DNA of 64,000 nucleotides, taken from contig NC_089495.1 in the NCBI RefSeq assembly GCF_036850765.1, positions 199,586,847 through 199,650,846 on the forward strand, read 5' to 3'. This document shows positions 1 to 47,088 of this stretch, one piece after another. The position numbers were made by a program, and so were the translations under genes. The first letter of the stretch is position 1; each line of letters begins with the position of its first letter. The notes under the pieces are model-generated. The model had not been told where the DNA came from. It did not search any database and saw only the letters and a list, made by a program, of their open reading frames with translations. The DNA comes from Saccopteryx bilineata (lineage: Eukaryota > Chordata > Mammalia > Chiroptera > Emballonuridae).

Positions 1-497
1 AAACACTGGTATGTGAATGTTCATAGCAGCCTTATGTATATTGGCAAAATGAGGAAACTGACCCAAATGTCCATCAACAGATTAATGAATAAGGACAGTA
101 TGTGGTATATCCATACAATGGAATGTTATTCGGCAATAAAATGAAAAGAAGTATCAATGTGTGCTACAACCCAGGTGAACCTTGGCAACACCATGCTGAG
201 TGAAAGAAGCCAGTTACAAAGACCACATATCATGATTCCATTCAGATGAAATGTCCAGAACAGGCAATCCATGGAGACAGAAAGTAGGCTAGTGGTTACC
301 CGAGGCTGGGAGGAGGAGGGGAGGGGGAATAAGGAGAGAGTGCTGATGGGTACGGTTTTCTTTCTGGGAGATAAACACGTTCTTGGGGTGACAGCTACAC
401 AACCCTGTGAGTATACTACATACCAGTGAATGGTATATTTTAAATGGGTGAGTTATACCTCAATAAAGATGTTAGAAGCAAAAAAAAAAAAAAAAAT
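1..497 (+). mobile_element. L1 3'-end fragment
   Basis: The sequence resembles an older L1 3' end: a CATCAACAGATTAATGAATA block, then ATGGAATGTTATTCGGC, then CTCAATAAAGATGTTAGAAG and a poly-A run (480-496). It continues beyond the left edge of the window. It lies in DHX35 intron 13, antisense to the gene. Confidence 0.75.
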
Positions 498-3400
498 TTC
501 AAAGGACAAAATCCCCACTAAAGCTTAATACCAAGTGGATATTATATTCACTTAGGGCCACATTCACCAAAAAATACGTACTTCCTGAGGGGGTGAATTA
601 CAGCAACAATAAAGAATAGAGATTCCTCCATAACATGGTGTTTCCTTGCCCAAACAACGCTACAGGCTGGCAGGCTACCCGGTCCTCCACAGGGAGCTCC
701 AGGAATGGACTGACAGGCAGTCAGGAAGAGAAGGCTGAGCCCCAGATTTCAGGATGGGGTGGAGGGGCAGAAAGGTCTAGAGAGGTGACAGCTGAAATAC
801 TGGCAGGGAATCTTCTGGATGTCTTTAGGATGGTGGCTCTGGTGATGGTTATTAATAGCTTTCAATATCCTGACATGTCTTCTGAATTCACTGTGTTGAG
901 TAGACTTCATGAATTATTAATTCCACCTTCTTATTTCCATAAAGCTTAAGTATCCTTAAGAGGATTATTTGTGTGGGGAGAACCAATCCGATTCCTGAGC
1001 CCTAAAGTCAATACAACCTAACAAATACATATCAGTAAACAGATCAGAGAACATATAATAAGAGACAGGCGTACCTCCCAGGGCATAGAGTAACTCCAAT
1101 GCTTGAACCATCGACTGTGCTGGAGGAGGCTGTAAAAAAAAAACATAAAAATCCTCCTAAATTAGTGTCTTGGGGTGACAGACATAAAAATGTGACCATT
1201 TCCTGCTCAGATGCACACTTCCCTCCATGTATCCTGTTCTGGACCTCCACGCTCCTATTCATGGTGTCAGGTGCTCCTTGGACTGCCCTTCGCTCCCTCT
1301 CAGCACCCTCCCTCTCAGCACCCTCTGTGCTGCTTGGTCTTCAATCTCAGCTTCATTCAACATTTCCCACGCTGCCCTCCTCAGAAGCGGACTACCTTGA
1401 ACTACTTCCTTGTTTTTCCTAAACTCGCATCAGACGGTTCTCATCATTATGGCTTCGTCTCCACCTCTACGCTAGAAATCCCACAATACTGCAATACTGG
1501 TTGGCAACTAGGAAGAGGCCTGGTCCAGTCCTTAACTACAGGGGTACTGACACACACTGGATTTGGACTCCTGAGAATAACAGAGAATGCTGGAGAACCT
1601 GAAGTTAAGCAGCACTGGTATCGTGACCTTCAGTCTGACTCTCTGGAGCCTCCCTCCTCTCCTTCCACAAATCTTCACCAGGCATCTCCTAACTGCTAGA
1701 CGCCATTACTAGTTTCCGCTACATTATTCCGTTTATAATAGGCCAGGTAATACAATTACGGTACTTTTTTCCTAAAGGCATTCAGGTAACAAACATATTT
1801 TAAGTGTCACACGGTTTTCCTTCAATTCTAGAGATGAAAAAAAGTCAGTGCCAACAGGTAGCAAACATCTGCACACAGGCAGTAGGCAGTTGGTGGCAAA
1901 GCCATAAACTGAACTCAGATGTCTTATTTCTACTCTACCCCACCCACTGACAGTCAAGGAACATAACTGTGCCCTTAAAAGTTGTGATGACCGCCCACAC
2001 ACACTCTTGAGGCTAAGAACTAGACCTAATTCACTATGCAGAGGGCTTTCAACACGTTTTGGTTGGCTAAAACATGGAACTGATTCCCCAGCCTTTCCTT
2101 AGCGTCTCTGACATCCGACTGCACAAAAGAGGCAAAACGCACAGCACCTAAATGGAGGAGCTTAACCCCTCGGGGATCTAGTAGCTGTGATCACACAAGA
2201 TACAGTAACAGGAACAGCGAAGCACTGAGCTAGGTCTTGAATACTTACCCAACTAAACTAACATGGTCCTCTGTGACTCTTCTTGGTCCTCGGCCCTATT
2301 TCCAGTCAATTACCAAGTCCCCTCTTAACTGCACTCTTAGAACTGATCATCAATCAACAGAACAAAACCTCTCACCACCCCCAAATCTTAGCCAGAGTAT
2401 TTTCACTTAAACACCCATTTGCCGGTGTTTCTCTATGGTGGATTTGGGATCTTCTTCATCGGATTTGGGATCGTACGAACACTGCTCCGATGTAGCTGGA
2501 AGGGCTGAGTATGTATAATTTTAGCCTGTTTTTCTCACTGGCTGGTTTTCTGTGTTCATTGTTTCCTGTACCCATAGAGACGTCAGTGATTACTTAGGAT
2601 AGCTGCATGACATTCCAACAAGGTCACACACACTCTGCAAAATAGGCAATCTTCTTACTATTGGGCAACTGACTTGTTTTCAGCTCTTTGCTACTATAAT
2701 TAGGACTGCAAAATATAGAAAATTAAATGTACACTGTGATTTCAATTGTGAAAAACACCATTTCAGGGGTAAATAACCAGAAGGGACTACATGAAGATGA
2801 ATTCGCATATATTTTCCTCATTTTTCAGTTGTCCAAAGTGTATGGTTTTTCATTACTTATACTTTTCCATCTAATATCAAGTGATGCAAAGACATTATCA
2901 TACATTAACATTTTCTGTCCTCTCTGGAATTGTTTTCTCAGGACAAATTTCCCTGGGAAGAAATACCAGGCATTTCTACAGCTCATAAACTAACGTCAGG
3001 AAGGCCTCCAGGACTGAACCAGGCGTGAAATCATTCCCCAAACTGTGCCCGCTGTGGACTTGGCCCCCTCTGGGAGTTCGGGCACTTCATCAGTGTGAAG
3101 TGGTACCACACAGCAGTTTCCACGTGCACCGCTCTCTTCCAGAAAAGCCAAACGCGCTCTGACACGCACTTCCTGTTGTACTGTTTCCTGTCCTGAGCCC
3201 TTCCTCAGGGGAGCTGGACTGACCCCACACGGTGCTGAGCACTCCTGGCAGCTGTTGTGACTCTGAGCCACCTCTGCTGCCGCTATCTGTTTCCCCTCAA
3301 TCTTAGACGTGGGGTTTTCCATTTGCACTTGCTGTGTTCATCTTTTCTTTGTAATTTCTTATACGATACACCAAGAGAGACAAGGCAGATTTTCTCCAAA

Positions 3401-4617
3401 CTTACAATAAACCCACCATTGTTTTCTTTGGGGGGGGAGAGTGCTATTTTTCTATCCTTTCATTTGCTTAGTTTATCATGACATATGTGACACTAGGGAC
3501 TTTATTATCCAAGAATCCAGAACTGCCGCACCATTTACCAACACAGCTGAGACAGAACAAGGGGTGACAACGCAAGTCTTTCAAATCATAAAGAGCCAAG
3601 AAGAAAACATGGGTGGGTATTTTTTAACTAACTGACCTAGATATGAGGAAGTGCTTCCTAAGCACAAGAGTAACAGAAGCCAGAGGCAGAGACAGAAAGA
3701 TTTTACTGTGGAAATGGGTAGCCTGCACATTATAAAACGATACAAATAAATTTAAAAACAGTAAAATACAAATAGCTAGAAAAACTCTTTGCAAGAAATA
3801 CTGTAGACAAAGATTAATGCCTTTAATAGTTAAAAGACTTGAAAATCGTCCATAAACACTAATTCAAACAGATAAAAATGGCTTAACAACACAAAAGTAT
3901 AGAGTGGACAATAAACTTTTTTCTAAACGCTCTTAAGGGAAGTAAAAATAATAAGGTCAAAATAGCAAATCTCTACAAGAAAATACATGGCGTGACAGGG
4001 CCACAGTGGGCAGGGCACAGTGGGCGGGGCACAGTGGGCAGGGCATTCGTGCGCTGCTGGAGTTTATAGCAGTGAAGCCATCCGGCCACGGCCACATGTC
4101 AAGCTCCTACAACATGACTATAGCTCTCTAACTTGCTAATTTCACACCTGCAAACCTGCTTCAGGAAATCAGAAACACAACCAGCCACAGGAGCCCTCCC
4201 TGCAGCTCTACCAAAGCCTTCTGGGTCCCCAGCTGTGACTCGCTCACACAGGCCTACAGACTCCTCACGGCTCTGCCGCTCTCCACACCTCCCGACCCGG
4301 TAAAATCCCACAGGAGTCTCACGTCTCCCCCCAGGCCTGACCGACTGGGCTGGGGCCGGCCCCGCCTCTGCCAGCACTGTAACCGCACACCCACTGTAAT
4401 CACACACCCACTGTACTCGCCCACGACGCCTCTCTTCCCTGCAGACCAGACCCGGCACCGTGTCTGCCTGGTCAGCCTGTCTCCCCCATGCCCTGCGCCG
4501 AGCCTGGGGCAAAGCGGGCACACATGCAGGAAAAAGAAAGGTGGCCTGCTCTAACACCGCCGCGCCAGTCCCCTGGGAGCACTGTGCCACTGCGGCCCAG
4601 ACAGGGGCAGGACTCAC
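498..4617. other. DHX35 intron 13, no gene seen
   Basis: I see no coding exon here. The only clear structure is a short tandem repeat at 4000-4045. The stretch 3640-3980 is A/T-rich. Scattered open frames of 60-110 codons show no family resemblance. Confidence 0.6.
4000..4045. repeat. Three copies of a 17-bp tandem repeat
   Basis: The unit CACAGTGGGCAGGGCAC occurs almost three times, with one A-to-G change in the middle copy. Confidence 0.8.
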
Positions 4618-39637
<35,020 letters not shown>

Positions 39638-40254
39638 GCTGGGGTGAAAGGTCACGAGGAAGGCCCCACCCCTCCACCTCTTCCTTGCGCGCGAGCCCCT
39701 TGAGGGGCGGGGGGGCGTGGCCCGTGAGGAGTCGACGCCCGGCGGTTCCCGCGGTATTATGGCCACGCCCCCGTGGCCACCACCCCCTCCGCGCCACGTG
39801 ACCGACAGCTTGTCCTCGGAGAGCGTTCCGGCCCCGCCCCCAGGCCCACGTGATCCACCCCGCGGTACCGGAGGAAGGAGCGCGCTTCTCCGCCCTCTGG
39901 CGCTTGGAGATCCCGGTTCCGAGAGGCCTTTTTAGGAGCGTGGCGCTGTCCGCCTGGGGGCCGCTCGCCTCCGCAGGACGAGCTTTGGGAAAGGGCAGCT
40001 GGCACGCAGTGGGCACGTAGGCAGTGCATCCCAAATTAACTGCTCAGTACTGATGGAGTCACAAGCTAGCTCAGCTTTACTGTTTCTCTCTAACTCTCCA
40101 TATTCTCAGGTTGACGGGTAATGGTAGCTACCTTGTGGGTCCGCTGGTTCGGTAAATACTATTTATTAGGTGCCCAGGTACTGCGGCTTCAGTCCCTCCT
40201 TTCATGGAGTTTCTGTTCAAGGTGAAGGCGAGAGTAAATTGTAAATAAGTGCTC

Positions 40255-40425
40255 AGGCCCTGGCCGGATCGCATAGTTGGTAGAGCATCATCCTCAAGCA
40301 CAGAGGTTCCTGGTTCAATCCCCAATCAGGGCACATACAGGAACAGCTCAATTTTTCTGTCTCTCTTTCTCTCCCTCTCTCCCTGCCCTTCCTCTCTCGC
40401 TGAAATCAATAAATAAAATTTTTTT
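40255..40425 (+). mobile_element. VES-type SINE (short form)
   Basis: The head GGCCCTGGCCGGATCGCATA and box B GGTTCAATCCCC are followed by a C/T tract and GAAATCAATAAATAAAA. It lies upstream of DHX35 in intergenic DNA. Confidence 0.9.
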
Positions 40426-41109
40426 TAAAAAAAGTGCTCCTTAAACTGTAGTCCTTATTTCTTGTCTGTAAATAAAACAAGTGGTAGGGAAGGAAGTCTG
40501 CAGGGACCTTGAGAGTAATGCTGACCAACGGGGATAAAAATGGTTTGGAATAAGAGGCTTCAAAATGGTAGCTCAGTTAAGCTAGCACACTAACCCACTG
40601 TGTCCTACACTTTGTTCATAGGATTCAAGTGCATTTTAAGAAGCCCCACAGATGATTCTTTTAATCAACAAGCTTGACAAAGATTTCACTAATCTAATGG
40701 AGAGCTAATAAGCTCACGTAGAGAAACTTTTAAGGGTAGGCAACTATAGTACTGTAGTTGGAATGAAGTGAGTGGCTTCAGAATCTATGCATCTTTAGAG
40801 CTGTGAAGAAAATTCTGCACTCAGAAAAATGACATATGGAAAGATAAGGTTTGGAAGTAAGCCATGGAAACATGACTTGGTATCTGAACTTTGCCATTTT
40901 CTAGCTTCCAGCTGCTATCTAATATTTTTAAAGGCTGTATTAAACGGAATAACATATAAAGTACCTAACACAATGTAGTAAGTAAGACCTAAGAATCAAT
41001 TAATCCATGTTAGCTCTCCTTAACTCAAATAGAACAAATCTCCAGGGGGGAAAAATCTGAATTTGCATTCATTTTCCAAATACTTTCTTTATTTCCATAA
41101 TAATGAGAA

Positions 41110-41365
41110 TAGGATTCAGTACCTGATATTCCCTCTGCCTAGAAATCTCCATCCATCCTTTAAACTATCTTCATAATCGTCAGCTCTAAAGAGACTTCAC
41201 TAAGCTCACTATCTGGCATAAGACTCAGAACCTATGTGCTTGCTCACTTTTGTGATAAAGTTGAACTATAGTTAATTTCCACTATTATATTGCAAGCTTC
41301 TTGAGGACAAGGACTCCGTCACATTCATATTCCCAGCTCAATAACAGAGTGCATATTGAGTAATA
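41110..41365 (+). mobile_element. L2-like LINE 3' end, old
   Basis: The order is typical of an L2 3' end: CCCTCTGCCTAGAAATCTCC, TTGCAAGCTTCTTGAGGACA, GGACTCCGTCACATTCATAT and TCCCAGCTCAATAACAGAGT. Confidence 0.6.
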
Positions 41366-41619
41366 TATATGTGAACACTGTGCTTTATACTTATTTTTGG
41401 TTCGTCCTAACATTGATCCTTCCTTGTTTTATTTTTGTCTTACTTCATTAAAGGCTCAAGTATAGAAAAAGAGTTTATATTATACATGAATACAAGAGAA
41501 AATACAATAAATGCTACTTTTTCTTATTTCTGTATTTTATAAATTACTCGTATGATTTCTATAAAGAAGCCTTCCTATTTACAAAGAGAAAGTAAAGCTG
41601 GAGACTTTTGTCAACATTT

Positions 41620-41774
41620 TTTTTAATTGACTTTAGAGAGAGAGGAAGGGAGAGTGAGAGAGAGAGAGACAGGAACACCAATCTGTTCCTGTATGTGCCC
41701 TGACTGGGATCAAACTGACAACTTCTGCACTTTGGAATGATCCTCTAACCAACTGAGCTCTCTGGTCAAGGCAA
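41620..41774 (-). mobile_element. VES-type SINE (short form)
   Basis: A minus-strand copy runs from TTTTAATTGACTTTAGAGAG through TGTTCCTGTATGTGCCCTGA to TCTCTGGTCAAGGC. It is diverged. Confidence 0.8.
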
Positions 41775-41942
41775 GAGACTTTAGTCAATATTTAGTCTGA
41801 AAAATCATTTGAATCTTGCTCTCCAGCATATGTCATCAATTTGGCTCAAACAAAATTTTACAAAAAAATGTTTTTAAATCTAGTATAAATATTCTCTGAT
41901 AGAAAATAAATTGACGTCCACAGAGATTAGAAGGCTTGGTCA

Positions 41943-42312
41943 GGGCCCTGGCCGGCTTGCTCAGTGGTAGAGTGTTGGTCCTGCATGCATAAGTCCTGGG
42001 TTTGATTCCTAGCCAGGGCACACAGAAGTGCCCATCTGCTTCTCCATTCTTCCTCATTTCCTTTCTCTCTATCTCTTTCTTCCCCTCCTGCAGCCAAGGC
42101 CCCATTGGAACAAAGTTGGCCTGGGTGCTGAGGATGGTTCCATGACCTCCGCCTCAGGCACTAGAATGGTCTGGTTGCAATGCAGCAATGCTCCAAATGG
42201 GCAGAGCATCGCCCCTGGGCATGCTGGGTGGATCCCAGTCGGGCATGCAGGAGTCTGTCTGCCTCCCTGCTTCTCACTTCAGAAAAATACCAAAATTAAA
42301 ACAAAAAAAAAG
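41943..42312 (+). mobile_element. VES-type SINE (long form)
   Basis: The head GGCCCTGGCCGGCTTGCTCA and the whole body are recognisable, with small deletions in the 3' half. It lies in intergenic DNA. Confidence 0.92.
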
Positions 42313-42569
42313 GTTTGGTCAGAATCAATGAGCTAATTTTGCAGAACTGGATCATTTAAAACCACCTCCTAGATGAGATTTCATTTATCTGTCCTGGAAA
42401 GTTCTCAAAGCCCAACTGTCCCTAATGGGTTGTTTTGCTGAAGAATGTCTTTTGGAGAAAACACCTAAATAATAATAGCCTAGATATTGATGGTTTGGTT
42501 TTACTGTCATAGACTGGGAATGGTCTCAGTAGGAGTGTGTATGTGTACGTGTGTGTGTGTATGTGTATG

Positions 42570-42871
42570 TGTGAAAGAGAGAGAGAGAGGAAGAAAGGGA
42601 CAGGAAGGGAGAGAGATGAGAAGCATCATTCGTAGTTGTGTCACTTTATTTATTGCTTCTCATATGTGCTTTGACCAAGAAGCTCAAGCTGAGCCAGTGA
42701 CCTTTTGCTCAAGCCAAAGACCCTGGGCTTTAAGCCAGCAGCAATCTTTGGGCCTGTGACCCCACGCTCAAGCCAGATGAACCAGCACTCAAGCTGGTGA
42801 CCTTGGGGTTTCAAACTTGAGTCCTGTGTCCCAGGTTGACGCTCTATCCACTGCGCCACCACCAATCAGGC
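42570..42871 (-). mobile_element. tRNA-derived bat SINE, second family
   Basis: A minus-strand copy ends at the plus-strand right in CACTGCGCCACCACCAATCA and GGC. A (GT)n-like stretch (42537-42572) lies at its 3' end. Confidence 0.88.
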
Positions 42872-44214
42872 TCAGTAGACTGTCTTATCCTTCCTGATTA
42901 TTTGCTGAAAGAATGGCCTACAATAACAACTCTAAAATTAAAACCATTATTTCTTGAGATAGCATCCAGAATTTATTTAGTTCATTGCGAACAATTCCAT
43001 GAAAATTTGATCACTTTGTTACATAAGGGTACAGTTTGCAACTTCTGAATGAGAACAGGTTTTCCAGAGAGATGCTTCCCAAAATCATGTTTCATGGGTA
43101 CATGATAGAAGTTTCTCTGTGCCTATGGTAACTGGTGCTTTCTGCTTTGAACTATTTCCAGTCCAACCGTCTTGGCCACGTTTAGGAGGCAGACTTAGGA
43201 GTTTTCATCTTTGTACCAGGTAAGTCTTTTATGTAACGAATGATCTCACGTAAACAAAAATGGCTTGTAGAAAGTCCAAGAGTAGTTCCGACTTGAGACA
43301 CAGCTGCATTTGTGATCATACTGTTCTGTCTTCTACTGACCCAGGTGGCATGTGATAACTAGATGGCCATTTCAGCTTAGCCACCACATCCTCACAGCAT
43401 CAAGCATCACTCCAAAACTCCGTGGCAAGAGTATCTGGCCATGTATCCATCCCTGAGTCAGTCACAAGGGCCAGCGACTACAATGTACTGGCTTTCACCT
43501 AGGTCACATACTCTGCCCCACGTCAGGTATGGTCAGCTTCAGCAGAACCACATGGACTAACAGTTGGGAACAGAACAGCTCCTCAGAGGGAAATCTGAGG
43601 GTGAGAGTATCAGAGGGCAAATGAATGAATGAAATAAAAATACAGGTGTCCATTACACTCTCTAGGTAGAAGAACTCTTGGCTTCCTAAGAAACATCCTA
43701 ACTTCCTAACTTTCTCTGGATCTACTTTATCACGGCAGAACTGATAGAGCCACCTCCCAGCCTGAACAGCTTGTCCTTTATGGAACTGCTTTTACTGAAT
43801 TGTTCTCTACTGGGATTTTCCACTGAGTCTAAGGTGCAGCCCTCTGAAACGTTTAACATATGTCAACCTGTCTGGTTTGTTGGCTTGCACACAAAGGATC
43901 AAGTTCACACATGTATTAGCTTAAGTGTTTACTGAGCTCCAAGAATTTGGGTACAGAGGTGTGGAGTGAGCTACTAAGGAGACTCAGCCACCAGGAGAGT
44001 CTGTCGTGTTGGCCTGAGGAACGTGCACGAGCTGGGCAGGGCCTCCTGAGGCGGCTCTGGGGCTCTCTAGATAGGATAATGTAGGCTCTTTTGTTTATAC
44101 TGTACGCTTTATTGTTCAGACTGGGACACTTGAGAATGAAATGGGCTGTTGACAGACATGAACTGCAATGCTGCCAGGCAGACTGGGGCATCTTTCCAGG
44201 TGTGTGGCACCAGT
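42872..44214. other. Intergenic, no feature recognised
   Basis: About 1.3 kb without a coding signal or a repeat that I can name. Old degraded transposon sequence is possible. Confidence 0.4.
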
Positions 44215-44228
44215 GAACCTAGTGTAAT

Positions 44229-44640
44229 TTATTTTATTTTTTATTTTTATTTATTTTTTTGTATTTTTTCCAAAGTTGGAAACAGGGAGGCAGTCAGACT
44301 CCTGCATGCGCCCGACCAGGACCCACCCGGCATGCCCACCAGGGGGCGATGCTCTGCCCATCTTGGGGCTTCGCTCTGCACATCTGGGGCTTTGCTCTGT
44401 TGCAGCCAGAGCCATTCTAGCGCCTGAGGCAGAGGCCACAGAGCCATCCTCAGCACCCGGGCAAACTTTGCTCCAATGGAGTCTTGGCTGTGGGAGGGGA
44501 AGAGAGAGACAGAGAGGAAGGAGAGGGGGAGGGGCGGGGAAGCAGATGGGCACTTCTCCTGTGTGCCCTGGCCGGGAATCAAACCGGGACTCCTGCATGC
44601 CAGGCTGACGCTCTACCACTGAGCCAACCGGCCAGGGCCG
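44229..44640 (-). mobile_element. VES-type SINE (long form)
   Basis: A full-length minus-strand copy has a T-rich start and ends CCAACCGGCCAGGGCC. It is flanked by the perfect duplication GAACCTAGTGTAAT (44215-44228 and 44641-44654). Its body has a small internal duplication of a CATCTGGGGC-like segment. Confidence 0.97.
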
Positions 44641-44817
44641 GAACCTAGTGTAATAATGCTCATCTGAGCATATTCAACATAAGACACATGTTCCACGCTC
44701 ACACAATACATCACTACATCCAATTCTTCTATAGGTTTGGACAACTGCCCTTGTGGAGTTTAGTGTTTGGGCACACCCAGACTAAGTCATTGTTTATAAT
44801 CAGAATGCTTAACTATC

Positions 44818-44984
44818 ATTTATTTCTATTTATTGTTTTAGAGACAGAGGGGAAGGGAGAGGGAAAAACATCGATTTATGCATTCATTGGCTAATTCTTG
44901 TAGGTGCCCTGACCGGGGATCAAACTCACAACCTTGGCGTATCAGGACAACGCTCTAACCAACGGAGGTACCTGGCCAGGGCTT
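44818..44984 (-). mobile_element. VES-type SINE (short form)
   Basis: A minus-strand copy shows GTGCCCTGACCGGGGATCAA, then CGCTCTAACCAACGGAG and CTGGCCAGGGC. Confidence 0.88.
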
Positions 44985-46157
44985 AACTATCTATCACTTT
45001 GATAAGAGGATATTTATCTGATTTTAGTACTGAGGAGTGTTCTTCTTATATCCGGATTTACCTTCATCTTAGGGACACGGTGAATGGTGGATCCAGCCAG
45101 GCTTTTCTTTCTGCCTAGGCCACCGAGAACCTTCAAGGTAAGTGGGTGGCCGACCCAAAGAAAGCGTGCTGGTCACTGTGGCACGCACCGGTCGCCTCAG
45201 TCCTGACTCTATTTTGTACTCCCACCCTTGGGTTTCTTTCATGTAACTTTTCACTTCCATGATCTTGTACCTTTAAGTCCCTTAAGTAAAAAGTACCAGC
45301 CCAACTACCTGCAGAGGTGGGGAGGCCGTCTCTTCAGCTGACTCCGTACGTCCTTCAGGGGATTGCTGCCCCTGCAGTCTGACTGGGTTACCCTGGAAAC
45401 TGCACGGCTCTCTAGTGCAGACAGACTAATCCAGTAGGGGGAAAAAAATGAGACAACTTGAATTTGACTATCGACCATTTATTTGATATTGAGGCATTTT
45501 TATCAAAGGTATTTAGGTGTGATGATAGTAGTGTGGTTACATTTTTTTTTAAGTAAACTTTTATCCTTCGGATACATACTGAAATATTTACCACCTTGTC
45601 AGCAATGGCCAAGTCTGACATTAGATAAGGAAATATAGTAATTCTCTCCCAGGGAGTGGCAACTAATATTTTTGAACCAAACAGTTTTCCACACCCAGCT
45701 TCCCCCACCCCTGGGAGCGGGGCCAGTGATCACCGTTTTACACAGGACCTAGCTAACTCTGGTACAGACGGTTCTCAGAGCTGAGAAACTGCCCTTCAGT
45801 GACACTCTCCAGGTGAGTGCCAGAAAAGCGTTCCTTACGAGACTGGGCTGTTTTCTTAGGATTCCATAACCTCTGGTTCTTATTTCTATTCGCTGATACT
45901 TTCAGGAAATGGATTTGAATCCTGTACACAAAAAGAGGGCTCTGTAGTCAGGTAGGCCTGTGACAGGCCATCTACCTGCCTTCCTCTGAGAAGTCACTGT
46001 GTTCATTACCTCATTCAAAAGTCTGAGTAGTTCTACAGTAAAGAATCCTATTTTAAATTTATACAATCCATCATTTTCCAACTGAATACAGAAACATTTT
46101 TATAAATGCCTATGAATAGTTCATAGAGCACACGCGAGTTGAAATTTCAGGCATATC
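44985..46157. other. Intergenic, no feature recognised
   Basis: No coding signal or clear repeat is seen up to the mariner element. Confidence 0.4.
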
Positions 46158-46159
46158 TA

Positions 46160-47055
46160 TTGGGTTGGGGAATAAGTTCGTAGCATTTTTATATTGTCTT
46201 TTATTTTACAACGATTTGTTTGCTGTTTGGCAAAGGGTAAGTATTCATTCGATAGAACTCTTTCTGCTCAACAAAACTATGTTAATTGTATTTTTGAGTT
46301 ATTTAATTTTTTATTAGTTTCGAGGCTTAGAAATGGAATATCCAGGAGGCAAAAATCAACATTTTCGACACCTGCTCTTCTTTGCTTTTCATCAAGGTCA
46401 AAAAGCTGCCAAAGCAGCCCGGGACATTTGCGACGTGTATGGAGAAGGTGTCATAGGCGAGTCTACAGCACGGAAATGGTTTGCAAAGTTCAAAAATGGC
46501 GACTTTGACGTCGATGACACGTGCCGCAGCGGAAGGCCTTCTGAATTCGATGAAGAACTGGGAAATGCTTGAAAAGAATGCCACGGTCAACAAGGAGCTC
46601 TACGTTGCCCAGCTACACCGTGTGAATGAGGCTATTCGACTGAAAAGACCTGATCAACATGGTCAAACCATACTCCTTCACGACAACACCAGGCCCCATG
46701 TTGCACAAGTCGTCAAAGCCGCACTCCAAGAGCTCGAATGGGAGGTCCTTCAGCATCCGCCATATTCTCCGGACCTTGCACCGACCGATTACCATCTTTT
46801 CCGCTCCCTGTCAAACCATATGAAGGGCGTTACCTTCGGTAACAAAGAGGTCCTTAAAAACTGGCTCAACAACTTCTTTGACACCAGACCAGGCGTTTTT
46901 TGGCGGTACGGCATCAACAAATTGGTCGAGAGGTGGGAAGAGGTTGTAAACAGCAACGGCGAATATATAATTGATTAACTTATTGATATAATTATTGTTT
47001 TTTGTTTAAATAAAAGTCTTCGGTAAAAACGCTACGAACTTATTCCCCAACCCAA
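46160..47055 (+). mobile_element. Mariner transposon, internally deleted, 896 bp
   Basis: The two ends are a perfect 25-bp inverted repeat beginning TTGGGTTGGGGAATAAG, flanked by TA (46158-46159 and 47056-47057). It encodes parts of a mariner transposase: the N-terminal DNA-binding half from 46333 and the C-terminal half with HDN and PYSPDLAPTDYHL, the second and third catalytic Asp. Full-length mariners are about 1.3 kb, so roughly 0.4 kb is missing. Confidence 0.96.
46333..46978 (+). pseudogene. Mariner transposase pseudogene
   Basis: The first part opens MEYPGGKNQHFRHLL and contains ARKWFAKFKNGDFDVDDT and GRPSEFDEELG, a helix-turn-helix region. After an internal deletion near 46556-46566 the frame shifts and the remainder reads from LEKNATVNKELY to the end. 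The segment with the first catalytic Asp (around VTGDEKW in the family) is gone, so no active enzyme can be made. Confidence 0.9.
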
Positions 47056-47088
47056 TATGTTTGTTCATGAGGTTAAAATTTGTTTTCC

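Noticed and set aside
39638..39766. In-frame N-terminal extension of DHX35 upstream of its ATG
   Set aside because: The frame is open for 43 codons but starts with GTG, not ATG, and is GC-rich island sequence. The downstream ATG has a strong context and gives the expected N-terminus.
46481..46978. A possibly functional 165-codon transposase frame
   Set aside because: It is the C-terminal half of a mariner transposase entered by frameshift after an internal deletion. It lacks the DNA-binding half and the first catalytic Asp.
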